Shown here one piece after another: positions 44,955 through 55,860 of a stretch of DNA of 64,000 nt. The notes under the pieces were generated by a model. The model made no database searches. It was not told where the DNA came from and saw nothing but the letters and a program-made list of their open reading frames with translations. A program made the translations under genes and the position numbers. The first letter of the stretch is position 1. The number at the start of each line of letters is the position of its first letter. Where the stretch lies: assembly GCA_034638255.1 (NCBI GenBank), contig JAWPGT010000017.1:186001-250000 (forward strand), in the 5' to 3' direction. The stretch comes from Coprinus comatus. Lineage: Eukaryota; Basidiomycota; Agaricomycetes; Agaricales; Agaricaceae.

Positions 44955-47900
44955 TTATTGTTGACGTTCTGTTATCCTTGCCGACACGCTATCGATGTGT
45001 TCCTCTCTTCATGTGTATAATAATAGTTGACATCTATATATTGCGTTGATCCACGCCCTATTATTTTTTAAAAGTGGAACCTGCCAGAGGTTACCTTCAT
45101 CTATTTGCTACAACTCCTTCAATATCCTGTGGAATGTCACTTTCATAAGTTTTTCGAAAATATGATATTTCTTGAACCGACATGTCACGATTAGTGTTGC
45201 TCATAAAGACCCTTATAGTCTAGATGATGCAAAACACAGATCCAAGAGGGAACACGGTATGTGCACTTGGATGTGGTCGTAATTGTGGAGTTAAACAAGC
45301 CACCTCATTTCCGTCCCTAACGGCCCACTTTATAGGATGTATACATGAGATGTTGCATTTTTCCGCAATGAGTTATTTATCAATCAATGTCCACAAATAT
45401 GATGATACAAGTGTTAAGGGATCTTTCATGATCTTCAAGACGATCATAAGTTATGACGGTTTCATTTGCTTATATGTGGGTGATTAAGTGATAGACAGAA
45501 GAGTTGTGGGCTCACTGTACTCTGAGCTTGATAGAATCATCTTCATTGTTATCCAGAAAGTTATCCGGATGAGTAAAGTTCGTTTCCACATTACTTACTC
45601 CTTTACTATTTATATACTACACGAGCCCGACGAGCAAGAATATAATTACCTTCCCACGACGGGGGTTGAGTTTTTCTTGTTGGGTTTCTTCTACAGTATC
45701 GTTACCCTCTCATGCTTCGTCACTTGTCCTTGTCTATGGAAGATGGACGGTAGTATTATACTACCCCCCGATCTTGCATTTTCATAGTGATGAACGAAGA
45801 TCAGCAAAATTTAATGAATATGATCGAGAACTTCTTGAGGTCGAAAGGTAAAATACTTAGTACGATATAGTTCAAACTTTATTAATGCATCAATCTTATC
45901 GATGATTTGGTGAGTAAAGGAGATTGCGTCAGTCCGAATCAGGCGACATACTTCAAGTACACAACTCGCATCGGTGAACGAAAGAAACTTCCCCGCCGAC
46001 GGCATACTAGTATTGTCCCAGACTAGTCCGGCGAGAATGTGATGTGAAACTTGAGAAGCTTAAGCCAGGCACTGTCAGATTGATTATTTTATTACGAAGT
46101 TCTGATTTATAGGATTGAAACAGTTCAAGTTCAAAGAAAGCGAATAGTGTTATCTAAAAGTGTTATAAGGTAGGGGCGGCGGCGGCGGGGTTAAGCATAT
46201 ATAGTTCTGCATTACAGTAGGATTAATTTTGGAATTATGATTCACGTTCCTAGTTCCTAGTACATTCACATTGTGCTATTCACTTGGCAAATTTGGAATA
46301 GCTAATTGGGCCTAAGGTAATATAGGAGATTGTTCGTTCGGCAGTGAGGGTGAGGTCAAAAGTCAGAATTTGTTTACAATGCAAAAGTATCGGGCAACTC
46401 TGAGTCAAGAGTATTTGTATTTTTCACATCAAAAGTTTCAAAACCGACATTATAAAACTTTTTTTGATGGGTAAAGTGTCTTGTCTTTTGTTCTCCCTTG
46501 AAAGTTCTGTGGAAACTTAAGTATTGGACAAGCAAGTCCGTTCATAGCGCCTCAGGTACTAGTGGCAAGCCCCCCAGATCTAACCTGGATTGATCATCGG
46601 CCAAGAAATCCAAATATCAATAGTAGACAGCTCAGGCTAACTAGCATCATTGTTATCAGAAGAATATCAATTTACTATTGTGCGAGGAGCTGTCAGATTT
46701 AAAGGTACCCAACCTCAAACTCTATTGCCGGAAAATATTTTTGTACATACCGCAGTAGGCGCTAAATTAGTGACATCATTAAGACTAGAGCGCGACAAAT
46801 CTGCACGGTAATGGAAGCGCTTCTCGTAAGTACTTGTCGAACCTTTCCAATTTCGAGTTCTGCATCAGAAGCCGGAGTAGAAGGCCTCCCGAGTTTTCTA
46901 ACCAAGTTGCCGGGTGGAGTGGTGAGTATTATGCTTTGGGTTGATGCCATATGGTTTTACAGCGGCACAATGATATTTCTTCGTGGTCCTTACCCCTTGG
47001 GCTTCAGTACAATAACGTCCAAGAAATGCGGCGAGCTGGGCCTGGTTTGGCAGCCGAGCCATCGGGTTACCTCGCTTAAGTTAATCTGAGAACTGTACTG
47101 GCCGAGGACGAGTTAGACTTCGTGAAAATACTACAACTACTAATGCTGATACGATAGATATAATAGTAACTGCAAAGCTTGGCCAAATAAGCTGTTCGGA
47201 GAATGTACTAGTTCAACAATTTATTACTAGCTAGTAGCTTGAAATTTTGAATTAATATTGCTTTGCTGTTGGTTGGTGTAATGAGGTATCCCGTGTCCTA
47301 TGCTCAATAAAATATTAAAATTATCGGATGGACTGTACCGATATCCGTTAGCTATACTAGCCATATAAGCGTGATAACAGAACCTTCTTTTTTGGCTCTG
47401 AGCCCAGAAGGTTTGACGTCGTAGCTAAAAATAGATTATTCAAGGTGAATTTTATTATTGTCACACTTTAGGCGCTCTCATTTCTCTGAGGCAGTTATAC
47501 TCAACACAGCTTTAATACGTCTTTGTATTCCATACCATGTAGATTACAAAATTATTGAAACACACATACCGTCGATATCCGTTGGTGACGGATTAATTTC
47601 ATGAGTTTCTGTGGTTGTCGTTCTCAGAGGAATCCATGAACTGCCATTATTTTATTGTTACCGTATTGAGTGCCACTGGCCAGCGCTTGGCAACTCCGAA
47701 GTGGAGGATATCTTTGGATGTAGCTATGTGAACCCGAGAGACTATTGGATGTATGTTCAATACGTATTACTACTACAGTAATACTACACAAACTCACGGC
47801 ACTCTTCCGGAAGATGATTAAAATTCGCTATTATAATATGAGATTGGGGCATTCTTCATCTGTCCTGCATAATTACTATATTAGATTTTTGCTTAATTCC

Positions 47901-49122
47901 AAAATACAATTGAGTTAACAACTAAAAGAATTTAACTTTCCCAATGCATCATAATAGTTGTGTATCAGTGGAGCCGACAATAGAACGATGTAACAACCAT
48001 ACATGTTGGAGAGAACTATGATCCGCGTGAGCATTTACACCCTCGGTAATAACTGGATATATTTGCAACACTTTCACAGGCTACCACAATTTCAAGTTAT
48101 AGTACTCGCAATCTAAAGGCATGCGTCATTAGCGTTCCAAGAATATGTATAGCTTATCATTCACATCGAGTTAGCTATTCACGTTCGCCTGGAAAAATAG
48201 CTCCGAAAGGACTATCATACTTCTTGTTCTGGGAAATCATAGAATGATGGGGGGGTCCAAGGTTCATAATGATTACGAGGATGGGTAAACCATCATCTCT
48301 CTATTCTCTTGGTTCATTATCATAAATCTATTAGTTATAGAATCATCGCAAGTCCCAACTAGCATTATCTGGGCTGTCCTCTCGGGGTTTGTTAGGATAC
48401 CGATTGTGACAAATCACAAACAGCCAGTTGAGCTCATCTTTTTCATCTGTGACTTGCTGTATTTGTTGTTTTCGTTTTTCAGTACTAACAAAACAAAGGC
48501 AAGAAATTGATATTGAGATCATGGAACTAAACATCGGACTTGCGTCGGATCCCAGCTTTTACAAAAAAAAAAACAATTGATGTGACTTCGAGCGTTTATT
48601 TTTAGCGCTGAGCGAATCAAAAAAAATGCGTTTCACCTTTCACTGCATTCCTGTAAATGCTGCATTACGGAAGGAAGACAGTCCGAGGAGTAAATTACTC
48701 TAATATGTTCTCTGTTCACTTTTAAATGATATGCTCATTTTATCAGCTTTCCTTTTGGAAGAGTGGCAGTAACGCCACACCCTTTTTGAGTGAGTCAATA
48801 TTAATGATATTTTACCGGAGAGAAAATTATTGATATCGGATGTACACACGAACACGCTGTTGACAATGCCAAAGAACAGTTCCCTTGCATTCCCGGAAAT
48901 TTTGGCCGGTTTGACTCAATATCTTAGAACACCAGATCAAACTACTATCATTCGGGATTAGATACATCATATTCTACTTCATAATTGATCGAGGTGTGTC
49001 CACCTCCGTTAGAGTATACAGCTAACTGAAATAGCAATATAAATTACCTGCACCAGGGTATAAAAGATGATGTATGAATGAGAAAAATAACTATCCTCCC
49101 ACATCTTCAACTTCACCACGGA
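44955..49122. other. Long gene-poor AT-rich stretch
   Basis: More than 4 kb with no exon I can support. Short frames (for example 45224-45487, 45488-45787, 46811-47089) show no known domain. A short GGC-type run sits near 46175-46188 (ggcggcggcggcggg). No long terminal repeat, transposase motif or inverted-repeat pair was seen, but an old, decayed element cannot be excluded by eye. Confidence 0.45.
49059..49066 (+). promoter_or_regulatory. TATA box of the GNAT gene
   Basis: A consensus TATAAAAG at 49059-49066, about 57 bp before the ATG at 49123 and only 12 bp before the in-frame ATG at 49078. Since transcription normally begins at least 25-30 bp downstream, this favours 49123 as the start codon. 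Confidence 0.6.
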
Positions 49123-50277
49123 ATGCCAACCACCACTCGCCAATTCCAGGTCGATGTCTACAACTCGTCCCTCGATGTTCCCCAATACGTCATAGACGTC
49201 ATGCGAGGCAATGAGCCCAACGCCAACTGCATTTTACCAATTCTTCTCAAATCTCGCCAGGCTGAAGGACGTGGACAGACTCCACCCAGAAAGCAATGTT
49301 GGCTGGTTTGCTCTACCCCCACCCCTCAAGGACCCGCGAGCCACCGAATTGATTTCGTGCTTGCGATCACAGAAGGAATTATAGACTCTTACCCAGCCTT
49401 TTTCTTTTCATCCTTGCCTCCCCACCAACTTTCTGATGACTTTGTGCAACCGAGGATGATGCAAATGGCCTACATTCTCTCTAACGTTGTCCCAGTGCAA
49501 AGAATTTATTCGGTCTTTGCACTTGAAACTCTGGCCAGGACATTTGTTTCGGCCTGGACAAGGCTCACCGGTATTCAAAGTATCGACACACCTTACTACG
49601 CCGCAAAAATCAGTTATTGTACCTCACTGTCTTTTAGAGAGCGTGAAATGCGTCCACTTCCTGACGGTCTTGTTTACGAGATTAGGCCTGGCGTTGCTAG
49701 CGACATGATGGAGGTTGCGCAGAACAATTTTGGTTTTGCCAGCGATTCTGTACGTGCTTGTCTAGCATAGGATACCAGAGCATACACTAACTTTCCTTCC
49801 AGGCTCCTTTTTCACTTACACAAGACGGCGCTATACGCGAGGCCACTTACTTGCTTCAACGAAACCAAGTGTGGGTTCATCGTATCGCAAAGGAAGGAGA
49901 GCCGAGCGAGGTTGCTTCTATTGTGGCATTCACTAGGAACAGTGAGACCAATGCCACCATCACCAAGGTTTACACAAACCCAAGGTGGAGGCAGCTTGGT
50001 TGTGCGGAACGTCTTGTTAGAGAAGTCACCCGATTGTTCGTGTTTCTGTTTCCGACGTGTTAGATTATGACACTGACTCCCTAATTTTTATTCCAGCCTG
50101 CTCAGAAGCAAGAGAACTGTTTCCTTGTATGTCGCCCATAATAACCCCGGAGCGGCTCATGTCTACAGCCGTGTTGGGTTTGTTGGACTGGGTGCACACG
50201 AGGGCCCTGTATTTGGAGTTGACAATTGGGTCGAGACAGGATTCGATATGGATAAAGTCCAACTTGGTCATTGGTAA
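49123..50277 (+). CDS. GNAT-family N-acetyltransferase (FR47-like)
   Basis: Three exons: 49123-49749, 49803-50035 and 50097-50277. They join as FASDS/APFSL and TR/FLLRSKRT, and end GFDMDKVQLGHW before TAA 50275-50277. The C-terminal half has the GNAT fold: SIVAFTRNSETNATITKVYT (beta4), the acetyl-CoA-binding element NPRWRQLGCAERLVREVTR (a diverged Q/RxxGxG/A with Cys), and VSLYVAHNNPGAAHVYSRVG with GFVGL (motif B). The N-terminal half (MPTTTRQFQVDVYNSSLDVP on) has no recognised domain and probably shapes substrate binding. The acceptor substrate is unknown. The start is decided by the TATA box at 49059. Confidence 0.82.
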
Positions 50278-50560
50278 GATTTCGCAGGGTTTCGAGACTA
50301 CGCCGATAGGTTTTGTGAATATCTCCATGTTGTATAATTGTATCATTTAGCATTATAGACTGTACTTCTGATCTCATTGATCAATGATTATATTTGTTCT
50401 ATGTTGGTTTGAAATTGTCGCAAAATCCTGTAGATGAGCTTTTCTTTGTTATGGTGAAGCATCATATACAAGAGTAATGGATATCTGGCAAGATATTAGT
50501 TTTACGGTGTGAGAAAAGCTTAGCAACAGACCGATGAGAGAATGAGTACTGCATCGTGGT

Positions 50561-50941
50561 TTATCTGCTTCTAACAGCATTCTGGGCAGCTTGGGCAAGC
50601 GCTTGCTCTTTGACTTCTTCCTGGAGACACGGGAAACTGTCAATCATGATATATGATATCAGATGATGTATTATACCTGCTTAGCCAACACTTTTGCTTC
50701 CTCACTAAGACGGAAGCGCTGTATTAGGGTTCAGTATATGTGGAGCGCCGCAACAATTACTGTCCCACCTCTATTAAGGATGATATTGTTAATATGAACG
50801 CGACTTAGTTTGGATACCTCACCTCTGCCTTGCTCCATCCTGTTTCTGTGAGAGGCGTAGCCTATATACACCCCATATGCAGACAAACGTAACGAGAGAT
50901 AGCACAACGCCTCTGTGTGCGAGGTCAGCAATTGGTAGCAT
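50561..50941 (-). CDS. Small mitochondrial-type protein, possibly Cox14-like
   Basis: Very short multi-exon gene, only partly resolved. The N-terminus MLPIADLAHRGVVLSLVTFV with a hydrophobic continuation resembles the DxxHR-then-helix start of Cox14-type cytochrome oxidase assembly proteins. Downstream exons read RFRLSEEAKVLAKQ / EEVKEQALAQAAQNAVRSR and end at TAA 50561-50563. The first part and the exon starting RFRL do not join in phase in the obvious way; a second intron in the first part is needed. The Cox14 suggestion rests on one short motif and a similar size. Confidence 0.4.
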
Positions 50942-51034
50942 TTTGATTTTGGTAAACAACTAATTGACCCGAACAGAATCATGTTTGTTCTTATTTACCC
51001 TCATGTAAATATAGGTTTACTTTGAGATATCATC

Positions 51035-52923
51035 ATGCCTCCTTGCCATCCTTCAGTGAAATATCTGTTAGACTGGTGTGATGCTCATGGTGTCCTACTT
51101 GATCCACGGATAGAAATTCTCCACGACGGGCAAAGGGGAATGTACATTCTTTCCCGCGATGCGCCCATATCTACAAACACCACATGTATGTATAGGCTTA
51201 ATGATACGCTGTTTTTGGACTGATCCAAACCGGGGTTTGATATCTTGATAGTGGCTCGAATACCGAAGTGCTCAGTTCTATCAGCCAGGTCATGTTCGCT
51301 GTCGGAATTTATTCCGTTTGAACTACATGGTTTAAGGGCACAATTAGGCCTCACATTCGCACTTTACTCCGAGATGCAAGTTGACGCACAATATCCCATG
51401 ATCCATTTATAAATTCACCATTTAGGCTCAAGGGTCACCTGTCCAACTGGTTTGGGTATATCCAATCGTTACCTGCTGTGGACCTGCCCGTATTTTGGTC
51501 TTCTGTACCGAAAACAAAATCGGAAGAAGAACTCGATCTTTATGATCCGATGATCTGGTTGCGAGGAACTGAGGTACACAGGCTCTTGCATTCCCAAGAA
51601 AACAAGGGACGGACACTTCGGGTAAGTCGGAATACGTATTTCAATAATTTCCATTGATTCGAACTTTCAAAGGAAAACATTGACTGGTATTACTACGAAG
51701 TAGTAGCCCCTACATTACAAAAACCCGAAATTCGCCACGTTTTGGCAGAAGAACCTCAGTTGATTACATATCACCAAGCATATTCACTCGTTTCATCAAG
51801 AGCATTTTTGGTGGACTCTTACCATGGGCTTGCAATGATTCCTGTTGCAGATGTGTACGTTAATGATGGGCAGGCAGCTTTTTCCTCCCTACTAATGCTC
51901 ATCACCAGATTTAACCACTCGCTTGACAATCATGTCCACTTGGAGGTATTTCTTTACGTTTCCTTTATCTTGGACCCATTGCTGAAACAATCATTTAGAC
52001 AGACTTCTATGTTTGCTCCACTTGTGGGTCGTTGAACGAATGCGAACATGATAATGATGCCGAAGACATAGAGAACTACTCGGAGAATCCGAATCGCAGT
52101 ACTAAACGGGATGCAGATCACGATCTTTATTATGAAATGGTTTCTAATGGAGAGATCTCTCCTTACGAAGAAGTGTTCAATACGTATGGAGAAACACTCT
52201 CCAATGCTCAACTGCTGGTGCAGTATGGTTTCATCATTGACCCTAATGATAACGACATCATTGGTTTCGATTTGGACGAGATTCTGAACTCCATCTCACT
52301 GTCAAACCCCGAGAAATGCGTTCTTGCGGTCGATAACGCGGAGCTTGCATTGTCCGTCGGTCTGTCGAGTGCCTCAAACTTGGTCTTTTCCCACAACACA
52401 GGGAAAACTGAAACTGGGGTTCCTGAACTCTGTATTAATAGTGATGGACAGATATCACATCAACTATGGACATTGCTTCTCAAAATTGGTCAAAGGTTAG
52501 TTCAGGGCGGACAAGAATGTAGTTCGCCATACAATATGGAGGAGATCGTGAACACCCAACTTTGGTTAGAAGAAGTAATTGAAGAGGGTGGTGGTATCGA
52601 TTGGAAAACCAATAATAGGTCGACATATACTCAATTGATCCTCGAAGTGGCTCGGTTGATTGTAAAATTATGTGACGGTCGAAAGAAAAACATCGGATGG
52701 TCAGGAAAGCCAATTGACGATCTCGGCGATCTCGTAGATGTCGGTTATTTTTGTTGGAAACATTACCGTTAATATCTTACTGACAATTTTCCTTCAGACA
52801 ATACCAGAACACATGAACCGAACACGGTTGTCATTATGTGTGGTACTCTGTGAGATTTCAATCATCGATAGTTGCAAGACCGGTTGGTCGGACATAGTTG
52901 ACGTGCTGGAAGCGGACCTATGA
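51035..52923 (+). CDS. SET-domain lysine methyltransferase (SETD6/RKM type)
   Basis: Protein lysine methyltransferase with an interrupted SET domain, a class that modifies ribosomal and other non-histone proteins. It starts MPPCHPSVKYLLDWCDAHGV and continues DPRIEILHDGQRGMYILSRD. Exon joins restore NTT/LARIPKCSVLSARSCS, YSEMQ/GHLSNWFGYIQSLP, GRTLR/ENIDWYYYEVVAP and ADV/FNHSLDNHVHLE. The core SET motif FNHSLDNHVHLE (the RFINH-like element) is followed by YVCSTCGSLNECEHD, a Cys/His element, and by EISPYEEVFNTYGETLSNAQ, the catalytic-Tyr E-x-FN-x-YG motif. The C-terminal Rubis-subs-bind-like region ends at TGA 52921-52923 (WSDIVDVLEADL). About seven exons, no defects seen. The exact substrate cannot be read from sequence. 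Confidence 0.85.
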
Positions 52924-54020
52924 GGGTTCGGGAACCATCAGAACGGTGTTATGTGTACTGACTAATTAAAAAAAAAAGCCTTCTAGTCTGGTCAGAAGCG
53001 CGCGCTTTAGTGCGGAAATTACTTACCGCTTACAGTCTACCACCGAACTATTTTTTTTTGTGGACGGAGCTGAATGCAGTTTGGGGGAACCTGGAAAGAA
53101 AAACCCGTCTAGGCGAGACGATGATTATGATCGGAGTGTGTGGGCATTCCGAGATCATTGCGGATGCTATTTTCTCGTTATGATGCAGGGGTGTGTGTAC
53201 CACTTAATCAGTGCTTGATTCCTTTTGTGGTGTGCTACACTGCCACTTTCGCAATTGGAACTTAGTGAGTCCAATTCAATTGAAGGTTTGTATTCAGGTT
53301 ATTGTAAATTTTTTCAACATACCACATGTATGAGGAAAGGAAAAGATGCACCAAAAATATAGTTTTTAAGACACTGCGAGAGTGGTCCGGACTACGCCAA
53401 GAGAAGATTCGGGTACACTTTGAGCAGATTCACCGGCGCAGAATCTTTCTTGACGCTGTTACAACACCAATTCTCATCCTAGCGCCGATTCGTACTGTAC
53501 CACAGCCAGCACCCTGAAGTCTGTACTGCTCGGACCGAAGTGGCGGGGTGAGTGCTTCTAAAACCTGTGTGGTGCGGGGGTGTAGTGTCACCCGGGTCAA
53601 AACGTTCTATGAGCCATGATTTAGAAGAGACAAGAGAACCTAGACCTCATTAATAGCAGCTTATGTCACTACCACGATGTTTCGATAGGAAACCGATTGG
53701 AGGACAGGATAGGATATATTGATTCCATGACAATAACTGGATGGATTTGTGATATATTCAAAAGCCATGGTTACGTGATAGTAGCACTAAGTTTATGCCA
53801 AATGGTGGCATACGTTGTTCTCTAATTGTCATGTGTTGTACCAGGACGTTGTGCTATTTTTGGATAAATGCGAGTTGCTTGGATTTATTTGTCACCTGCC
53901 ATATCGGATCACCGTAAAGAATCGAACGGTTGGTGCGGGTTCTCCTCTACCAAATCACCACGTCGTACCACAAAATATCCTCCTGAAAATCTCTCTCCTC
54001 ATATACCCCTTACTGCTGGT
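52924..54020. other. Intergenic region upstream of PKA gene
   Basis: About 1.1 kb with no supported gene; the short frame at 53326-53517 shows no domain. It should carry the PKA promoter and 5' UTR. An upstream in-frame ATG at 53868 exists but leads into a stretch unlike PKA N-termini. Confidence 0.45.
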
Positions 54021-55497
54021 ATGTCAGAAATCCAGTCAGATATACCCCACAAACCGGCTGTCACAGAAGCGGACATTGCGCATGTACTACCCCCTTCTCC
54101 ACCTCCCTCAGCACATTCAATCAGGTCGTCTTTGACTCTTTTGGAACACGGAGACTCGGTATCGACTGAAAGAGCGTCCACAAGCAACTCGAGTAAACCA
54201 ACGAACGAGAGAATGGAGACAGATACCCATGTTGAAGAGACTCCTGCTATACTTCAACCAAGACGGCCAAAAGGCCACTATAGGCTTACCGATTTCAATA
54301 TACATCGAACACTTGGTACGGGTAGCTTTGGTCGAGTGCATCTTGGTACGTTTTTCCTGTCCCCTCAGTTGTATTTAAATTTAATGGTTTGTTTAGTCAG
54401 AAGTAAACATAATTTGCGGTTCTATGCCATCAAAGTCCTCAACAAAGAAAGGGTTGTTAAAATGAAGCAGGTAGAGCATACAAACAACGAGATGAGCGTG
54501 TTGGAACAATTACAACATCCCTTCATTATCAATCTATGGGGGACGTTTCAAGATTCAACTAACCTCTACATGGTCATGGACTTTGTACCTGGTGGGGAGC
54601 TCTTTACGCTGCTTCGCAGGTCGAACGTGAGTATTTTTCATTACTCTTTGACGATATCAGAGCATAGGGAACTCACCTGATCGTTTTGATATTGATGTAG
54701 CGCTTTCCTGATCCCGTTGCCAAATTCTATGGAGCCGAAGTGGCACTGGCGTTGAACTACCTGCATAAGATTGGGGTTGTATATCGAGATCTGAAACCAG
54801 AAAATATCTTGCTCAATGCTGATGGGCATATCAAAGTAGCCGACTTTGGGTTTGCTAAAGTATGTACGTCGATGACCTGGACTTTGTGTGGTACTCCGGA
54901 TTATTTGGCCCCAGAGGTGAGAATTTTACGACTGATGGTCAGCTGTTGACTGACGACTTGATCAGATCGTGAATCAACAACGATACAACAGGGGAGTGGA
55001 CTGGTATGCCCTTGGTGTCCTGATTTTTGAGATGCTGTCTGGGCTGCCGCCCTATCACCAGACAGAGACAAACCACATGCTGCTGTATGAAAAGATCACG
55101 CGTGGTCCTGCGTACATTCGATGGCCGACGCACTTTAACGCTAACGCAATTGACATCATTATGAAGTTGATGGACGGGGAGCCATCGAAACGCTATGGGA
55201 ATATGCAACATGGCGCTGGCGATGTCTTTGCGCACGCCTGGTTCCGAGAGGTTGACTGGTTGAAATTGGCTTCTCGTGAAATCACAGCGCCATATCTGCC
55301 CCGTATATCTGGCGATGGGGATGCTAGCGCGTGAGTTGAATTTAGCGTGTATCACTCTTGGATACTTATTGACGGACAGTGGCAGCTTTGATAAATTCCC
55401 TGAAGACAATGTTTCTGACAGCTATGGGCTTCCTGGGCCTGACCCATATGGAGCCGCGTTTCCTGATTTTGAGTACCCTGCGGTAGACGCGTCATAA
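54021..55497 (+). CDS. cAMP-dependent protein kinase catalytic subunit
   Basis: AGC-family Ser/Thr kinase of the cAMP pathway. The start [19 protein letters not shown] is chosen as the first Met close to the coding body. After a Ser/Pro-rich leader comes the kinase domain: glycine loop [15 protein letters not shown]-type lysine in [40 protein letters not shown], hinge [17 protein letters not shown], catalytic loop [20 protein letters not shown], and the activation and P+1 loop [14 protein letters not shown]. The PKA-typical tail includes [20 protein letters not shown] and a C-terminal FDKFPEDN hydrophobic-motif region (with FPDFEYP). The activation-loop Thr is present. The usual E of GTPEYLAPE is D here. 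Introns are about 50-60 nt. TAA is at 55495-55497. Confidence 0.93.
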
Positions 55498-55860
55498 GGT
55501 GCTGGTCGCATGGCGTGGTGGATAGAATATATATGTGGAGGAATTTCTTGACTTTAATGTTATGGCCTGTAATGACTGTACTTGTACCACGAATACTACC
55601 TGATGCGTCACGACCAAACAATATCAGACACCCAAAATAATGCCTGACCAATCCATCCTTGCCCACAAACCTCCATCTCCTCCCCATAACCACCCACAAC
55701 TCCCCCACAATCCCATCCAGCGCGTCGCTAGCGTTCGTTTCGTCCAAGAAACACTCGAAACCATCCAGAATCTCTGTGGGTGGCCCATCTGGACACTGGT
55801 ATCTCAACAGCACCTTACGTGCGCAACACAACTTGCTGTCTCGTAATACTTGCAATCTAT
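55498..55860. other. Intergenic region PKA / SWR1
   Basis: Contains the PKA 3' UTR and the presumed SWR1 5' region. A frame from 55639 (MPDQSILAHKPPSPP) may be a further upstream SWR1 exon or untranslated sequence; I could not decide, so it is not included in the CDS. Confidence 0.4.
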
